Below, one piece after another: positions 25,669 through 35,028 of a stretch of DNA of 45,383 nucleotides (position 1 is the first letter of the stretch; every line of letters starts with the position of its first letter). The position numbers and the translations under genes were made by a program. Location: positions 1 to 45,383 of the forward strand of contig CAAGGZ010000130.1 in the NCBI GenBank assembly GCA_900769545.1. Reading direction: 5' to 3'. The notes beneath the pieces were generated by a model, which saw nothing but the letters and a program-made list of their open reading frames with translations, had not been told where the DNA came from and did no database searches. Origin of the DNA: Clostridia bacterium (GTDB lineage Bacteria; Bacillota; Clostridia; Christensenellales; Borkfalkiaceae).

Positions 25669-27933
25669 GTGATAAAAAAAGAAAAAAAGCGAATACTGCT
25701 TTTGATGAGACTGATTAAAAAACTTTTATGGATTATTTTTTTACTTGCGCTTGCGCTCGGGCTGATTATGCTCGGATATTATTTTGCAATGACAAAAGAC
25801 GTTACGCTCGACCCAGAAAAATTGATATTGAGTGAAAAAACGATAACACTCTACGATAAAAATCAAGAACAAATACACGGCTTGTCTGTTAGTTTTGAGC
25901 AAACCGTCAACGTAGAAAATTTATCGAAGAACACCATTCATGCGTTTGTTGATACTGAAGACAAACGCTTTTTTTCGCATAACGGATTTGATTATAAACG
26001 AATTATAAAAGCTGCTTGGAACAATCTAAAAAGCCGTTCTTTTAAAGAGGGCGCATCAACCATTTCCCAACAGCTGATAAAAAACACTCATTTAAGTCAA
26101 GAAAAAACGCTCAAACGAAAGTTACAGGAATGGAAACTGACAAAAGAGCTTGAAAGACGTTACTCAAAGGAAGAAATTCTTGAAAAATATCTCAATTCAA
26201 TCTATTTTGGACATAATTGCTTCGGCTTGTATTCCGCAAGTGATTTTTATTTCGGAAAAACTCCGAGCGAGTTAAACGTCGGCGAAGCCGCCATTTTAGC
26301 TGGTTTGGTAAAGTCCCCTAATAATTACTCTCCCTTTAAAAACCCAAACAAATGCAAAACTCGCAAAGAAAACGTTTTAAACGCAATGCTTCAAAACGGA
26401 AGTATTGATCAAGCAGAAAAATCAAGAGCGCAATTGGAATCGCTCCCTTCATCGCCCAATATCTCCTCTCGGGAAAACGGATATTTGCACTTTGTATTTG
26501 ATGAATTGACAGAATTATCCGAAAAACAAGACTTTACAATAGGCGGAAACGTAGAAATTTACACCTATTTCGACAAAGCTCTGCAAGCGGAAATAGAAGA
26601 AAATTCGCAAAATTTACAAACAGATAAATCTATCATTGTTTTAGACCTTGAAACAAACGGCTTTAAAGCAGCCTACTCCAACATTGGTAATATTACAAGA
26701 CTACCCGGCTCTTTAATCAAACCTTTAGCGGTTTATGCTCCCGCCTTGGAAGAAGATTTAATCTCTCCAGCAACCCCCATTCTTGATGAACCCGTAAATT
26801 ATAGCGGTTATCAACCCGAAAATTATGATAAAACGTACCGTGGATACGTCAGCATCAGAGAATGTATTGAAAAAAGCCTAAACATTCCTGCCGTCAAAGT
26901 ACTTTCTTCTCTAAGCGTAAAAAAAAGCGCGGAATATTTAAAAAAAATGGGGCTTCGTGTACCCGATAACGACCTTTCTTTGGCGCTCGCTTTAGGCGGT
27001 ATAAAAGAAGGATTTACACTCAGTGATTTGGTACATGCCTACTCCATTTTTCCAAAAAACGGAAATTTATCCACTATTGGATTCATTCAAAAAATAAAAA
27101 TAAACGGTACTACCGTTTACGAAAAGAAAGATTATTCTACCAGAATTTTTGACAGTAGTAGTAGCTATTTAATGACCGATATGTTACGAACAACCGCGCA
27201 ATATGGCACAGCCAAAAAACTACGAAGCCTTCCCTTTGATATTGCCGCAAAAACAGGTACTGTCGGAACAGAAAACGGCAACACTGATGCCTATGCCCTC
27301 TCTTTTACTACAAAAGATTGTATAGGCGTATGGTTAGGCAATCGAGATAACAGTATCATTGAAGAAATTGGCGGTGGCACGCCTTGTAGCCTTTTACTCA
27401 ATATCAATGAATTTTTATATAAAAATCAAACGCCGAATAATTTCGTTGCTCCCTCTACCGTCAAAAAAGTTGCTTTGGATAAAAAGACATATTATGACAC
27501 ACATAATATGCAATTAGCCGATACAATATCCCCCATAGAATATCAATTTTCCGAACTGTTCAAAACCACGCAAATTCCTACAAAACAGAGTACTTTCTTC
27601 AGCAATCCCAGCATCCCAGTGCCACTCATACGTCTGCAAAACGATAAAGTTTCGATTGTTTTTGACGAACGTTTCCCAACCTGCTACCAGTATAAAATAG
27701 AACGCAGCAATTATGTCACACATAATAATTACGTCTCGCGTAATACCTTATATTTAGGCGAGTATTTACCTGAATTTATTGATACAACAATCGAAGAAAA
27801 CAAAAACTATCTTTATACAATAACTCCCCTATACAAAAATAATACTGGCATTACGGTACAACTACCAATTATTACAACGAAAGAGAGCCCCGATAATTCA
27901 AAAATTTTAAATGAGGAATGGTGGAACTACTAA
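25669..27933 (+). CDS. Class A penicillin-binding protein (transglycosylase/transpeptidase)
   Basis: This 754-residue bifunctional peptidoglycan synthase is anchored by one N-terminal membrane helix (LWIIFLLALALGLIMLGYYF). The GT51 glycosyltransferase domain spans about residues 75-250, with catalytic Glu in DTEDKRFFSHNGFD, then STISQQLIKN and KYLNSIYFG. The transpeptidase domain has SxxK in GSLIKPL at about 346, SxN in SLNIPAVKV at about 402 and KTG in AAKTGTVG at about 527. The last 120 residues form a fibronectin III-like tail (YQYKIERS, LYTITPLY). The frame opens at 25654; GTG 25669 and ATG 25705 are candidate starts and neither has a visible Shine-Dalgarno site, so the start is uncertain. 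It is a single gene with its own terminator. Confidence 0.9.
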   Translation: MIKKEKKRILLLMRLIKKLLWIIFLLALALGLIMLGYYFAMTKDVTLDPEKLILSEKTITLYDKNQEQIHGLSVSFEQTVNVENLSKNTIHAFVDTEDKRFFSHNGFDYKRIIKAAWNNLKSRSFKEGASTISQQLIKNTHLSQEKTLKRKLQEWKLTKELERRYSKEEILEKYLNSIYFGHNCFGLYSASDFYFGKTPSELNVGEAAILAGLVKSPNNYSPFKNPNKCKTRKENVLNAMLQNGSIDQAEKSRAQLESLPSSPNISSRENGYLHFVFDELTELSEKQDFTIGGNVEIYTYFDKALQAEIEENSQNLQTDKSIIVLDLETNGFKAAYSNIGNITRLPGSLIKPLAVYAPALEEDLISPATPILDEPVNYSGYQPENYDKTYRGYVSIRECIEKSLNIPAVKVLSSLSVKKSAEYLKKMGLRVPDNDLSLALALGGIKEGFTLSDLVHAYSIFPKNGNLSTIGFIQKIKINGTTVYEKKDYSTRIFDSSSSYLMTDMLRTTAQYGTAKKLRSLPFDIAAKTGTVGTENGNTDAYALSFTTKDCIGVWLGNRDNSIIEEIGGGTPCSLLLNINEFLYKNQTPNNFVAPSTVKKVALDKKTYYDTHNMQLADTISPIEYQFSELFKTTQIPTKQSTFFSNPSIPVPLIRLQNDKVSIVFDERFPTCYQYKIERSNYVTHNNYVSRNTLYLGEYLPEFIDTTIEENKNYLYTITPLYKNNTGITVQLPIITTKESPDNSKILNEEWWNY

Positions 27934-27935
27934 AA

Positions 27936-27961
27936 AAATGCGTACCTTTTGGTACGCATTT
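27936..27961. terminator. Bidirectional terminator between the PBP gene and thiI
   Basis: AAATGCGTACC (27936-27946), TTTT loop and GGTACGCATTT (27951-27961) form an 11-bp perfect stem between two convergent genes. Confidence 0.88.
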
Positions 27962-27968
27962 ACATTTG

Positions 27969-29126
27969 TTAAATTTGAATTTTTTCAATCGACGCAAAAG
28001 CCTCTTCTATCAATCCTTCTACGTCCAATTTCGATTCTTCCCTTAATATATCCGCAAGTTTCGGTCTAGTTGCGGGAAAATCAGGTAAAAATACCGTACA
28101 ACAATCTTCAAAAGGCAAAATTGAAGTTTCGTACGCCCCCATTTTTACCGAACGGTCAATAATTTCGTTCTTATCAAAGCCAATCAAGGGACGAAGTACA
28201 GGCAGCTTTTCAACAACGGAATTAGACGAGGTTACACCTTCAATCGTTTGACTTGCAACCTGCCCGAGGCTCTCGCCTGTAATCAAGCACTGCGCTCCAA
28301 TACGAAGCGCATGGCGCTCCGCAATTCGGTACATAAAGCGACGCAAAAGCGTAATCATAAGCTCTGGTTTACACTTTTCGTGAATGGCTTCTTGAATGTG
28401 CGTCACGCTAACCGTACACAAAATTGTTCCACAGGTATATTCCGACAAAATTTTTGCCAAATCCACTACCTTTTCCTTCGCCTGCATATTCGTATACGGA
28501 TAGCTGTGGAAATGCAAACAATCGATGACCATTCCTCGCTTCGCCATCATATGCCCAGCAACAGGACTGTCAATACCTCCCGACAAAAGCAATACACCTT
28601 TCCCTGCCGTGCCAACTGGCATTCCGTTTGCGCCTTCGATAAACTCTCCAAAAACGAGCGCGCGACCAAATTCACGAATATCTACACGTACAGTAAAAGA
28701 AGGCTTATGCACGTCAACGCTCAATGCCCCTTTCGTGTAATCCAAAATCATTCCGCCGAGCTTCCGGCTGATTTCCACCGAAGTTAAAGGATATTTTTTA
28801 TCCCCACGGTGCGATTCCACTTTAAACGTTCCGCTTTCGCGAAGCAACAGCTTCGCCGCTTCAAAAATGGAATCCATATCCGAGGACGTAACATATGCTT
28901 CGCTAATTGTGTGTATACCGAATACTTTTTTAAGTTTTTCAACAATTTCGTCCGCTTCTTCTTCCGCAAAATTTTGCACGAGATAACGACCGCTCTGTTT
29001 GACCAACTCACAATCAATTCCTTTCAAGGCTCTATTCATATTGTTTTCAAAAGCCTTTTCAAAAAATCCTCTATTTTTACCTTTTAAGAAAATTTCCGCG
29101 TAGCGGATTATAATCACTCTTTCCAT
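27969..29126 (-). CDS. thiI: tRNA 4-thiouridine synthase ThiI
   Basis: This 385-residue enzyme adenylates U8 of tRNA and transfers sulfur to give s4U; in some bacteria it also supplies thiazole sulfur. The order is a ferredoxin-like domain (RYAEIFLKGKNRGFFEKAF), a THUMP RNA-binding domain, and the PP-loop ATPase with LLLSGGIDSPVAGHMM at about residue 184, then TGESLGQVASQT and a Cys-containing FEDCCTVFLP. There is no C-terminal rhodanese domain, as usual in Firmicutes, where sulfur comes directly from a dedicated cysteine desulfurase. That gene lies immediately upstream, ten bases away, matching the common nifZ-thiI pair. GAGG precedes the ATG. Confidence 0.95.
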   Translation of the reverse strand: MERVIIIRYAEIFLKGKNRGFFEKAFENNMNRALKGIDCELVKQSGRYLVQNFAEEEADEIVEKLKKVFGIHTISEAYVTSSDMDSIFEAAKLLLRESGTFKVESHRGDKKYPLTSVEISRKLGGMILDYTKGALSVDVHKPSFTVRVDIREFGRALVFGEFIEGANGMPVGTAGKGVLLLSGGIDSPVAGHMMAKRGMVIDCLHFHSYPYTNMQAKEKVVDLAKILSEYTCGTILCTVSVTHIQEAIHEKCKPELMITLLRRFMYRIAERHALRIGAQCLITGESLGQVASQTIEGVTSSNSVVEKLPVLRPLIGFDKNEIIDRSVKMGAYETSILPFEDCCTVFLPDFPATRPKLADILREESKLDVEGLIEEAFASIEKIQI

Positions 29127-29136
29127 TTACTTTCCT

Positions 29137-30267
29137 CTATTTCATTCTATGTTGCAAATCTCGCCCAATTTCATTGAGAATTTTTGCAGCCTCTTCTATT
29201 TCCTGCTCGGTGTTTTGAGGCGAAAAACTGATACGCAACACACCGTCTGCCGTTTTTTCATCATAACCGCAAGCCAAAATTACTTTGCTATACCGAGTTT
29301 TTGCATTTGACGAACACGCCGAACCCGTACCGATTATCAAACCTCTATCGTCCGCCATATGCAACAACACTTCACCGCGCAATCCTACGGCTGAAACACT
29401 CAAAATATATGCCGTGGAATTCTCCGAAGACAAGCGCATATAGACGTCCTTGTCCAAGAGCTCCCATAACCGTTCACGATACTCCGTCAACCGAGCGTAA
29501 TCCTCTTTCAACGTCGCAAACTTTTCCTCTGCCGCATATTCGAACTGCTTGATAGCGAAAGTATTTTCCGTACCACTACGACGCCCCGTTTCCTGCCCAC
29601 CGCCAATAATATACGGCGGCAAAACAAGACTTTTTCTTTTTATCAACGCACCAATACCTTTCAAACCACCGATTTTATGCGCGCTAATGGAATATAAATC
29701 CACCTCTTTAGCAAGCTTAAAAGGAATTTTCCCATACGCCTGCACGCCGTCTACGTGAAAAATTACACGCGGATTTTTTTGTTTGACGCGTTTTGCAATC
29801 GCATTCACGTCATTGATTGCTCCAATTTCATTATTCACGTGCATTACGGAAACAAAAGATGTTTTATCATCGACAAGAGCCAATAATTTCTCCACGTCCA
29901 CTCTACCATCTCTCAACAACGGAGCATACCTCGGCTCGGCAACACCTCTATTTTTGAGCTCATTAAAACTCGCTGATACCGCAGAATGTTCCCCTGCGCT
30001 TGTTACAGCGCTCCCGCGCCGCGCGAAAGAGAAAATTGCCTGATTGTCCGATTCTGTTCCGCAAGAGGTAAAAATCAACTCAAAAAAAGATTCGTCCGCT
30101 ATTTTAGAAAGCAAAGCGGAGCGCGCTTTTTTAAGCTCGCCCTGCATTGCGTACCCTTCCTTGTATAAAGCGGAAGGATTATAAAATTTTTCCGTAACAT
30201 ATTCCTGCGCGCGTTCAAAAGCCAAAAATGAAGGCTTTGTCGTTGCCGCATTATCCAAATAAATCAT
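29137..30267 (-). CDS. Cysteine desulfurase (NifS/IscS-like, probably ThiI partner)
   Basis: This 376-residue PLP enzyme releases sulfur from cysteine as an enzyme-bound persulfide. N-terminal YLDNAATTKP, the PLP lysine in SAHKIGGLKGIG at about residue 196, GGGQETGRRSGTEN, and the active-site Cys in IGTGSACSSN at about 318 are all present. Position directly before thiI suggests that its main acceptor is ThiI (NifZ-type role). It starts one base after the stop of the unknown membrane protein gene, so it is translationally coupled to the car operon. The NifU-like protein at 43.3-44.0 kb is another possible acceptor. Confidence 0.94.
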   Translation of the reverse strand: MIYLDNAATTKPSFLAFERAQEYVTEKFYNPSALYKEGYAMQGELKKARSALLSKIADESFFELIFTSCGTESDNQAIFSFARRGSAVTSAGEHSAVSASFNELKNRGVAEPRYAPLLRDGRVDVEKLLALVDDKTSFVSVMHVNNEIGAINDVNAIAKRVKQKNPRVIFHVDGVQAYGKIPFKLAKEVDLYSISAHKIGGLKGIGALIKRKSLVLPPYIIGGGQETGRRSGTENTFAIKQFEYAAEEKFATLKEDYARLTEYRERLWELLDKDVYMRLSSENSTAYILSVSAVGLRGEVLLHMADDRGLIIGTGSACSSNAKTRYSKVILACGYDEKTADGVLRISFSPQNTEQEIEEAAKILNEIGRDLQHRMK

Positions 30268-30268
30268 C

Positions 30269-30940
30269 TTACTTTTGTTTCTTTTCCTGCATTACGTAAT
30301 CTTTTTCAAGAACAGTACGTTTTGCAAACTTTAAAATATTTACGAGCATCTGTTCGCGACATTCTAAAATATAAATTTTCTTACCATTGTCATTGATATG
30401 AATATACATAAAGAATTTACCTGGCATCGCCTCATAATTCGGCGTGCAAATAACTTCTTTGTTGGTAGGATCCGTCTTTAAAAGCTCGTAAGATTTATTC
30501 TCTATATCACCGATTTGCAAGATTTCTTCCACATCAAATCGTGTAATAAGTTTTCTTTTATTGATATTGATAACTTTTGAGATACGTAATTCGCCCGAAA
30601 CGAAAACGTAGTCATAACTCACATTGATACGAGCCTTCAATTTAAACAGGACAAACCAAAAAACCAAGAACAACAAACTGTTAAATAAACAGAACAGCGC
30701 AATAAATTTCCACATCCCCGTATAAGCCAAAACTTGTTCAGCCTCTTCTGCCGTCATCGAACTGACGTCAGGAGTACCAAATGGCATATTTAATACAAAG
30801 AAGAAAAACAATAAAATTCCAAGCACCATAAAAATCAACGATGCTATGTGCATAATTTTATATCTTCTCTCGCCTTTTTTGGCATTAGCAGAAATTGCGC
30901 TTTCCTCATAAAATATATCTCTTCCGTAAGAAGCGTCCAT
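30269..30940 (-). CDS. Hypothetical membrane protein between carB-dapF and the desulfurase gene
   Basis: A protein of about 223 residues with two transmembrane helices (IMHIASLIFMVLGILLFFFF and MWKFIALFCLFNSLLFLVFW) and a soluble C-terminal domain of about 120 residues (YDYVFVSGELRISKVINI, DVEEILQIGDIEN, FFMYIHINDNGKKIYILE). I do not recognise an enzyme motif. The layout of two helices followed by a beta-rich domain resembles small sensor or PH-like proteins, but that is only shape. ATG 30938-30940 is chosen because GGAGG lies just before it; a TTG four codons upstream falls inside that site. It lies 29 bases after the fusion gene and one base before the desulfurase gene, hence the same transcript. 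Confidence 0.75.
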   Translation of the reverse strand: MDASYGRDIFYEESAISANAKKGERRYKIMHIASLIFMVLGILLFFFFVLNMPFGTPDVSSMTAEEAEQVLAYTGMWKFIALFCLFNSLLFLVFWFVLFKLKARINVSYDYVFVSGELRISKVININKRKLITRFDVEEILQIGDIENKSYELLKTDPTNKEVICTPNYEAMPGKFFMYIHINDNGKKIYILECREQMLVNILKFAKRTVLEKDYVMQEKKQK

Positions 30941-30969
30941 AGTTACCTCCAATATGCGTTTCGCATACG

Positions 30970-33900
30970 TTAAATTTCTAATGTTCCCTCATAAACGGTC
31001 TTTACGTTACCCATAAGTTCCACGTCGCCGTCCGAATGATAATTTACCGTCAAATCACCGCCACGAAGCTTCACCGTTACGTTGGTATCTTTCTCACAGT
31101 ATCCGCCGAGTACCGCCGCAACAACCGCCGCGCAAGCACCCGTGCCGCAAGCCCAAGTCTCGCCGCTACCGCGCTCCCATACACGCATCTTAAGCGTTAC
31201 TTTATTTACAACGCGAATAAACTCGGTATTGATTCCCTCGGGGAAATATTCACAGTTTTCAAATTCAGGACCAACCGTTTTTACATTGATTGCGTCCACT
31301 TTATCACTGAATACAACACAATGAGGATTACCCACATTTACAAGCGTGATAGCATAATTTTGACCGCCAATCTTGACTTCTTTCCCTACGATTTCTTTTT
31401 CATTCCACACGCAAGGAATGGCTTTCCCTTCCAATTTTACTTGGCCGAGATTTACACTTGCAGAGTTTACCGTTCCGCTGAACGAATAAACTTTCAAGGG
31501 ATATACGCCGCTCATCGCCTCTATTATCATATCGTTTTTACGAACAATATTTTTCTCGTATAAATACTTACCTATACAACGAATGGCATTACCGCCCGTA
31601 GGAGCTTCCTTACCGTCTTTATTGAAAATACGAACTTTTGCGTCTGCCACTTCGGAATTTTCAATCAATACAATACCGTCACCGCCAATACCATAATGCG
31701 GTTGCACATAATTAACGGCAATCGATTCGGGACAGGTAATCTTGCCGTCACGGTTATCAAACACAATATAATCGTTACCGCAAGACTGCATTTTTGTGAA
31801 ATTGAGCTTCAACTTCTCCGTACGAAGCGCGTTAATATCAACAAGTTCGGTATTATCTTCCGTGAAACGGCTGGCAATAATATCCGCCAAAGCATTCGCC
31901 GTATCCAACGAAGTCAAAACAGTAATACCGAGCAAAATTGCATGGTGATGCAAACGAATGAAGTCGTTGATGGATTCCATATCCGTTTTGCCCGTGTACA
32001 CAACGTAATCAATTTTCCCTTCGTCCATCAAATTGATTACAGTATCCGTTGCAGACAATCTATCCACTACTTCGCAATCAAAACCAAGGTCGGTAATTAC
32101 TTTCGCTGTACCCTTCGTTGCGTACATGGTACACCCTAAATCGCCAAACTTCTTAGCAATCGTCAATACGTCAAGCTTGTCCTGATCGTTTACCGTCATA
32201 TAAACGCCAACCGGTCTACGCTCCGAGGGATGACACATTTTGAAGCCTGCGGATACAAGCCCTTTAAACATCGCCTCTTCCATTGTTTTACCAATACCGA
32301 GCACTTCCCCCGTCGATTTCATCTGAGGACCGAGCTGCGAGTTTACGTCGTTGAGCTTTTCAAAGCTAAATACAGGCACTTTTACAGCCACATAAGGCGA
32401 CGCAGGATACAATCCCGTACCGTAACCGAGTTTTTTCAACTTCTCCCCGACAATAATTCTGGTTGCAAGCTCTACCATCGGCACGCCCGTAACCTTAGAA
32501 ATATAAGGAACGGTACGCGACGCACGAGGATTGACCTCGATTACGTAAAGCTGACCGCGATAAATCAAGTACTGAATGTTAATAAGCCCTTTCGTTTTCA
32601 GCTCCAACGCCAACTGCGTGGACACTTCGATAATACGCTCCAACATGGTATCTTCCAAGTTATAGGGAGGATATACCGCAATCGAGTCGCCCGAGTGAAT
32701 ACCAGTACGCTCAATATGTTGCATAATACCAGGAATTAAAACGTCTTTTCCGTCGGAAATTGCGTCCACTTCCAACTCTGTACCCATCAAATACTTATCG
32801 CAAAGCACGGGGTTTTCAATACCCTGCGCCAAAATAACGTCCATATAGCGGCAAACGTCCTCTTGTGTAAACGCAATCGTCATATTCTGTCCACCGATTA
32901 CATAGGAAGGACGGAGCAATACGGGATACTCCAGGCGATCCGCCGCAGCAAGAGCCTCTTCTTTCGACATTACCGTGATTGCTTTCGGACGAGGAATCGA
33001 ATACTTTTCAAGGAGCGCTTCAAAACGCTCTCTGTCCTCTGCTCTGTCTACGCTATCCGCAGACGTACCGAGAATACGAATACCGTGGGAGTCAAAATAC
33101 GAACAAAGATTGATTGCTGTCTGACCGCCAAACGTAATGATAACGCCGTAAGGTTTTTCAATATCCAATACGTGCTGCACGTCTTCGGGCGTCAAAGGTT
33201 CAAAATACAAACGATCTGCCGTATCGAAGTCCGTGGAAACCGTTTCAGGGTTATTATTGATAATCGCCACTTCGTAACCAAGCTCTTTCAAGGTCCATAC
33301 GCAGTGTACGGAAGAATAGTCAAACTCAATACCCTGACCGATACGGATAGGCCCCGAGCCGATTACGATAATACGCTTTTTCTCACTCTTTTCAAGGAAG
33401 GATTTTGCTTCGTCGTGCGCAAAATCATCAAATGTGGAATAGAAATACGGAGTCTTTGCAGGAAATTCTGCCGCACAAGTATCTACCATCTTATACGCAG
33501 CCTTTCTTCTATAAGGAATCTTCTGGCCGCTAAACGCCGCAATATCCTTATCCAAATACCCTAAACGCTTCCCTTCTTCATAGAGCTCACGCGTGAGCTT
33601 CTGCGTTGCAAGCGCTTCTTCGTATGCAATCAAATTCTTAAACTTATTCAAGAACCAACGGTCGATTTTTGTGATATTGAACACTTCATCCACCGTAACA
33701 CCTTTTTTCAAGGCGGCATACACAACGAAAATTCTTTCATCCGTCTTTTCGGGAAGCAAGGAAATAAGCTCTTCTTTCGTGCTATGAAGGAATTTTTTAT
33801 AATTAAAGGTAGACGAAGAAATCTCCGCGCCTCGAACAGCCTTCATCATCGCCATTTCAAAGGACGTACCGATTGCCATAACTTCGCCCGTTGCTTTCAT

Positions 33901-35025
33901 TCTTGTGCCAAGTTCACGCTTTGCATATAAGAATTTATCAAAAGGCCATTTGGGCATTTTTACAACCAAATAATCAATGGTAGGCTCGAAACAAGCATAG
34001 GTATTCCCCGTAACGTCATTGACAATTTCATCGAGCGTATACCCAAGCGCAATCTTGGAGGTAACTTTTGCAATCGGGAAGCCCGTCGCTTTAGACGCCA
34101 ACGCCGAAGAACGGCTAACACGAGGATTTACTTCAATAACCGAGTATTCAAACGAATCGGGATTCAAAGCAAACTGTACGTTACAACCACCCTCGATACC
34201 AAGCTCTGTAATAATCGCAAGCGCAGCATTACGCAACATATTGTATTCAATTTTAGAAAGCGTAACCGCAGGCGCAACGACAATAGAATCGCCCGTATGA
34301 ATCCCAACGGGATCTACGTTTTCCATCGAACATACCGTTAAAACGTTCCCAGCGCTGTCACGGAGCACCTCAAATTCGATTTCTTTCCAACCTGCAATAT
34401 ATTTTTCAATCAATACCTGCGTAATAGGCGACAGCATCAAGCCATTATGCGAAATCAAACGAAGCTCCTCTTCGTTATTCGCAACACCACCGCCTGCGCC
34501 GCCCAACGTATAGGCAGGACGAATAATAACAGGATAACCCAGTCTGTTAGCAATCGCCACACATTCCTCTACCGTATAGGCAATATCCGAAGGAACGCAG
34601 GGCTGATTGATTTTTTCCATCGTCTCTTTAAAGAGCTCTCTATCTTCCGAGCGATCAATAGCGTCCAACTTCGTACCAATGAGTTTCACGCCATGCTCCG
34701 CCAAGAAGCCCGATTTTGCAAGCTTACAACCCATCGTAAGTCCTGTTTGTCCGCCAAGCGAAGCCAAAAGGCTGTCGGGTTTTTCTTTAATAATAATTCG
34801 TTTTAAAGACTCTTCCGTTAAAGGCTCCAAATATATTTCATCCGCGAGTGCCTTATCCGTCATAATGGTTGCGGGGTTGGAATTGCAGAGAACAACATTA
34901 ACCCCCTCGCTTTTCATAACGCGACAAGCCTGCGCGCCAGCATAGTCGAATTCTGCCGCCTGTCCGATAACGATAGGACCTGAGCCGATTACCAATACTT
35001 TTTTAATATCACTTCTCTTCGGCAT
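30970..35025 (-). CDS. carB-dapF: Fusion protein: carbamoyl-phosphate synthase large subunit (CarB) + diaminopimelate epimerase (DapF)
   Basis: One open frame of 1351 codons. Residues about 1-1070 are complete CarB: two ATP-grasp halves (VLVIGSGPIVIGQAAEFDYA and IIVIGSGPIRIGQGIEFDYS), an oligomerisation domain, and the C-terminal MGS-like domain (YATKGTAKVI, HHHAILLGITVL). Residues about 1074-1351 are complete DapF: NFTKMQSCGNDYIVFDN, first catalytic Cys in GGNAIRC (Cys1150), NVGNPHCVVF, second catalytic Cys in WACGTGACAA (Cys1293). The join is a short linker (DINALRTEKLK), with no stop, frameshift or internal ribosome binding site that I can see. CarB serves pyrimidines and arginine; DapF makes meso-DAP for lysine and peptidoglycan. 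The fusion is not something I know from the standard families. carA lies three bases upstream. Confidence 0.93.
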   Translation of the reverse strand: MPKRSDIKKVLVIGSGPIVIGQAAEFDYAGAQACRVMKSEGVNVVLCNSNPATIMTDKALADEIYLEPLTEESLKRIIIKEKPDSLLASLGGQTGLTMGCKLAKSGFLAEHGVKLIGTKLDAIDRSEDRELFKETMEKINQPCVPSDIAYTVEECVAIANRLGYPVIIRPAYTLGGAGGGVANNEEELRLISHNGLMLSPITQVLIEKYIAGWKEIEFEVLRDSAGNVLTVCSMENVDPVGIHTGDSIVVAPAVTLSKIEYNMLRNAALAIITELGIEGGCNVQFALNPDSFEYSVIEVNPRVSRSSALASKATGFPIAKVTSKIALGYTLDEIVNDVTGNTYACFEPTIDYLVVKMPKWPFDKFLYAKRELGTRMKATGEVMAIGTSFEMAMMKAVRGAEISSSTFNYKKFLHSTKEELISLLPEKTDERIFVVYAALKKGVTVDEVFNITKIDRWFLNKFKNLIAYEEALATQKLTRELYEEGKRLGYLDKDIAAFSGQKIPYRRKAAYKMVDTCAAEFPAKTPYFYSTFDDFAHDEAKSFLEKSEKKRIIVIGSGPIRIGQGIEFDYSSVHCVWTLKELGYEVAIINNNPETVSTDFDTADRLYFEPLTPEDVQHVLDIEKPYGVIITFGGQTAINLCSYFDSHGIRILGTSADSVDRAEDRERFEALLEKYSIPRPKAITVMSKEEALAAADRLEYPVLLRPSYVIGGQNMTIAFTQEDVCRYMDVILAQGIENPVLCDKYLMGTELEVDAISDGKDVLIPGIMQHIERTGIHSGDSIAVYPPYNLEDTMLERIIEVSTQLALELKTKGLINIQYLIYRGQLYVIEVNPRASRTVPYISKVTGVPMVELATRIIVGEKLKKLGYGTGLYPASPYVAVKVPVFSFEKLNDVNSQLGPQMKSTGEVLGIGKTMEEAMFKGLVSAGFKMCHPSERRPVGVYMTVNDQDKLDVLTIAKKFGDLGCTMYATKGTAKVITDLGFDCEVVDRLSATDTVINLMDEGKIDYVVYTGKTDMESINDFIRLHHHAILLGITVLTSLDTANALADIIASRFTEDNTELVDINALRTEKLKLNFTKMQSCGNDYIVFDNRDGKITCPESIAVNYVQPHYGIGGDGIVLIENSEVADAKVRIFNKDGKEAPTGGNAIRCIGKYLYEKNIVRKNDMIIEAMSGVYPLKVYSFSGTVNSASVNLGQVKLEGKAIPCVWNEKEIVGKEVKIGGQNYAITLVNVGNPHCVVFSDKVDAINVKTVGPEFENCEYFPEGINTEFIRVVNKVTLKMRVWERGSGETWACGTGACAAVVAAVLGGYCEKDTNVTVKLRGGDLTVNYHSDGDVELMGNVKTVYEGTLEI

Positions 35026-35028
35026 TGT

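Noticed and set aside
31806..31850. CarB-DapF join as a frameshift or assembly error
   Set aside because: Reading frame is continuous, both parts are full length, and no abnormal base run lies at the join. Kept as a real fusion pending read checks.
31036..33564. Several 100-230 codon plus-strand frames opposite carB-dapF
   Set aside because: Antisense shadows: biased to Arg, His, Tyr and Phe, no recognisable motifs, and the opposite frame is fully explained by CarB and DapF.
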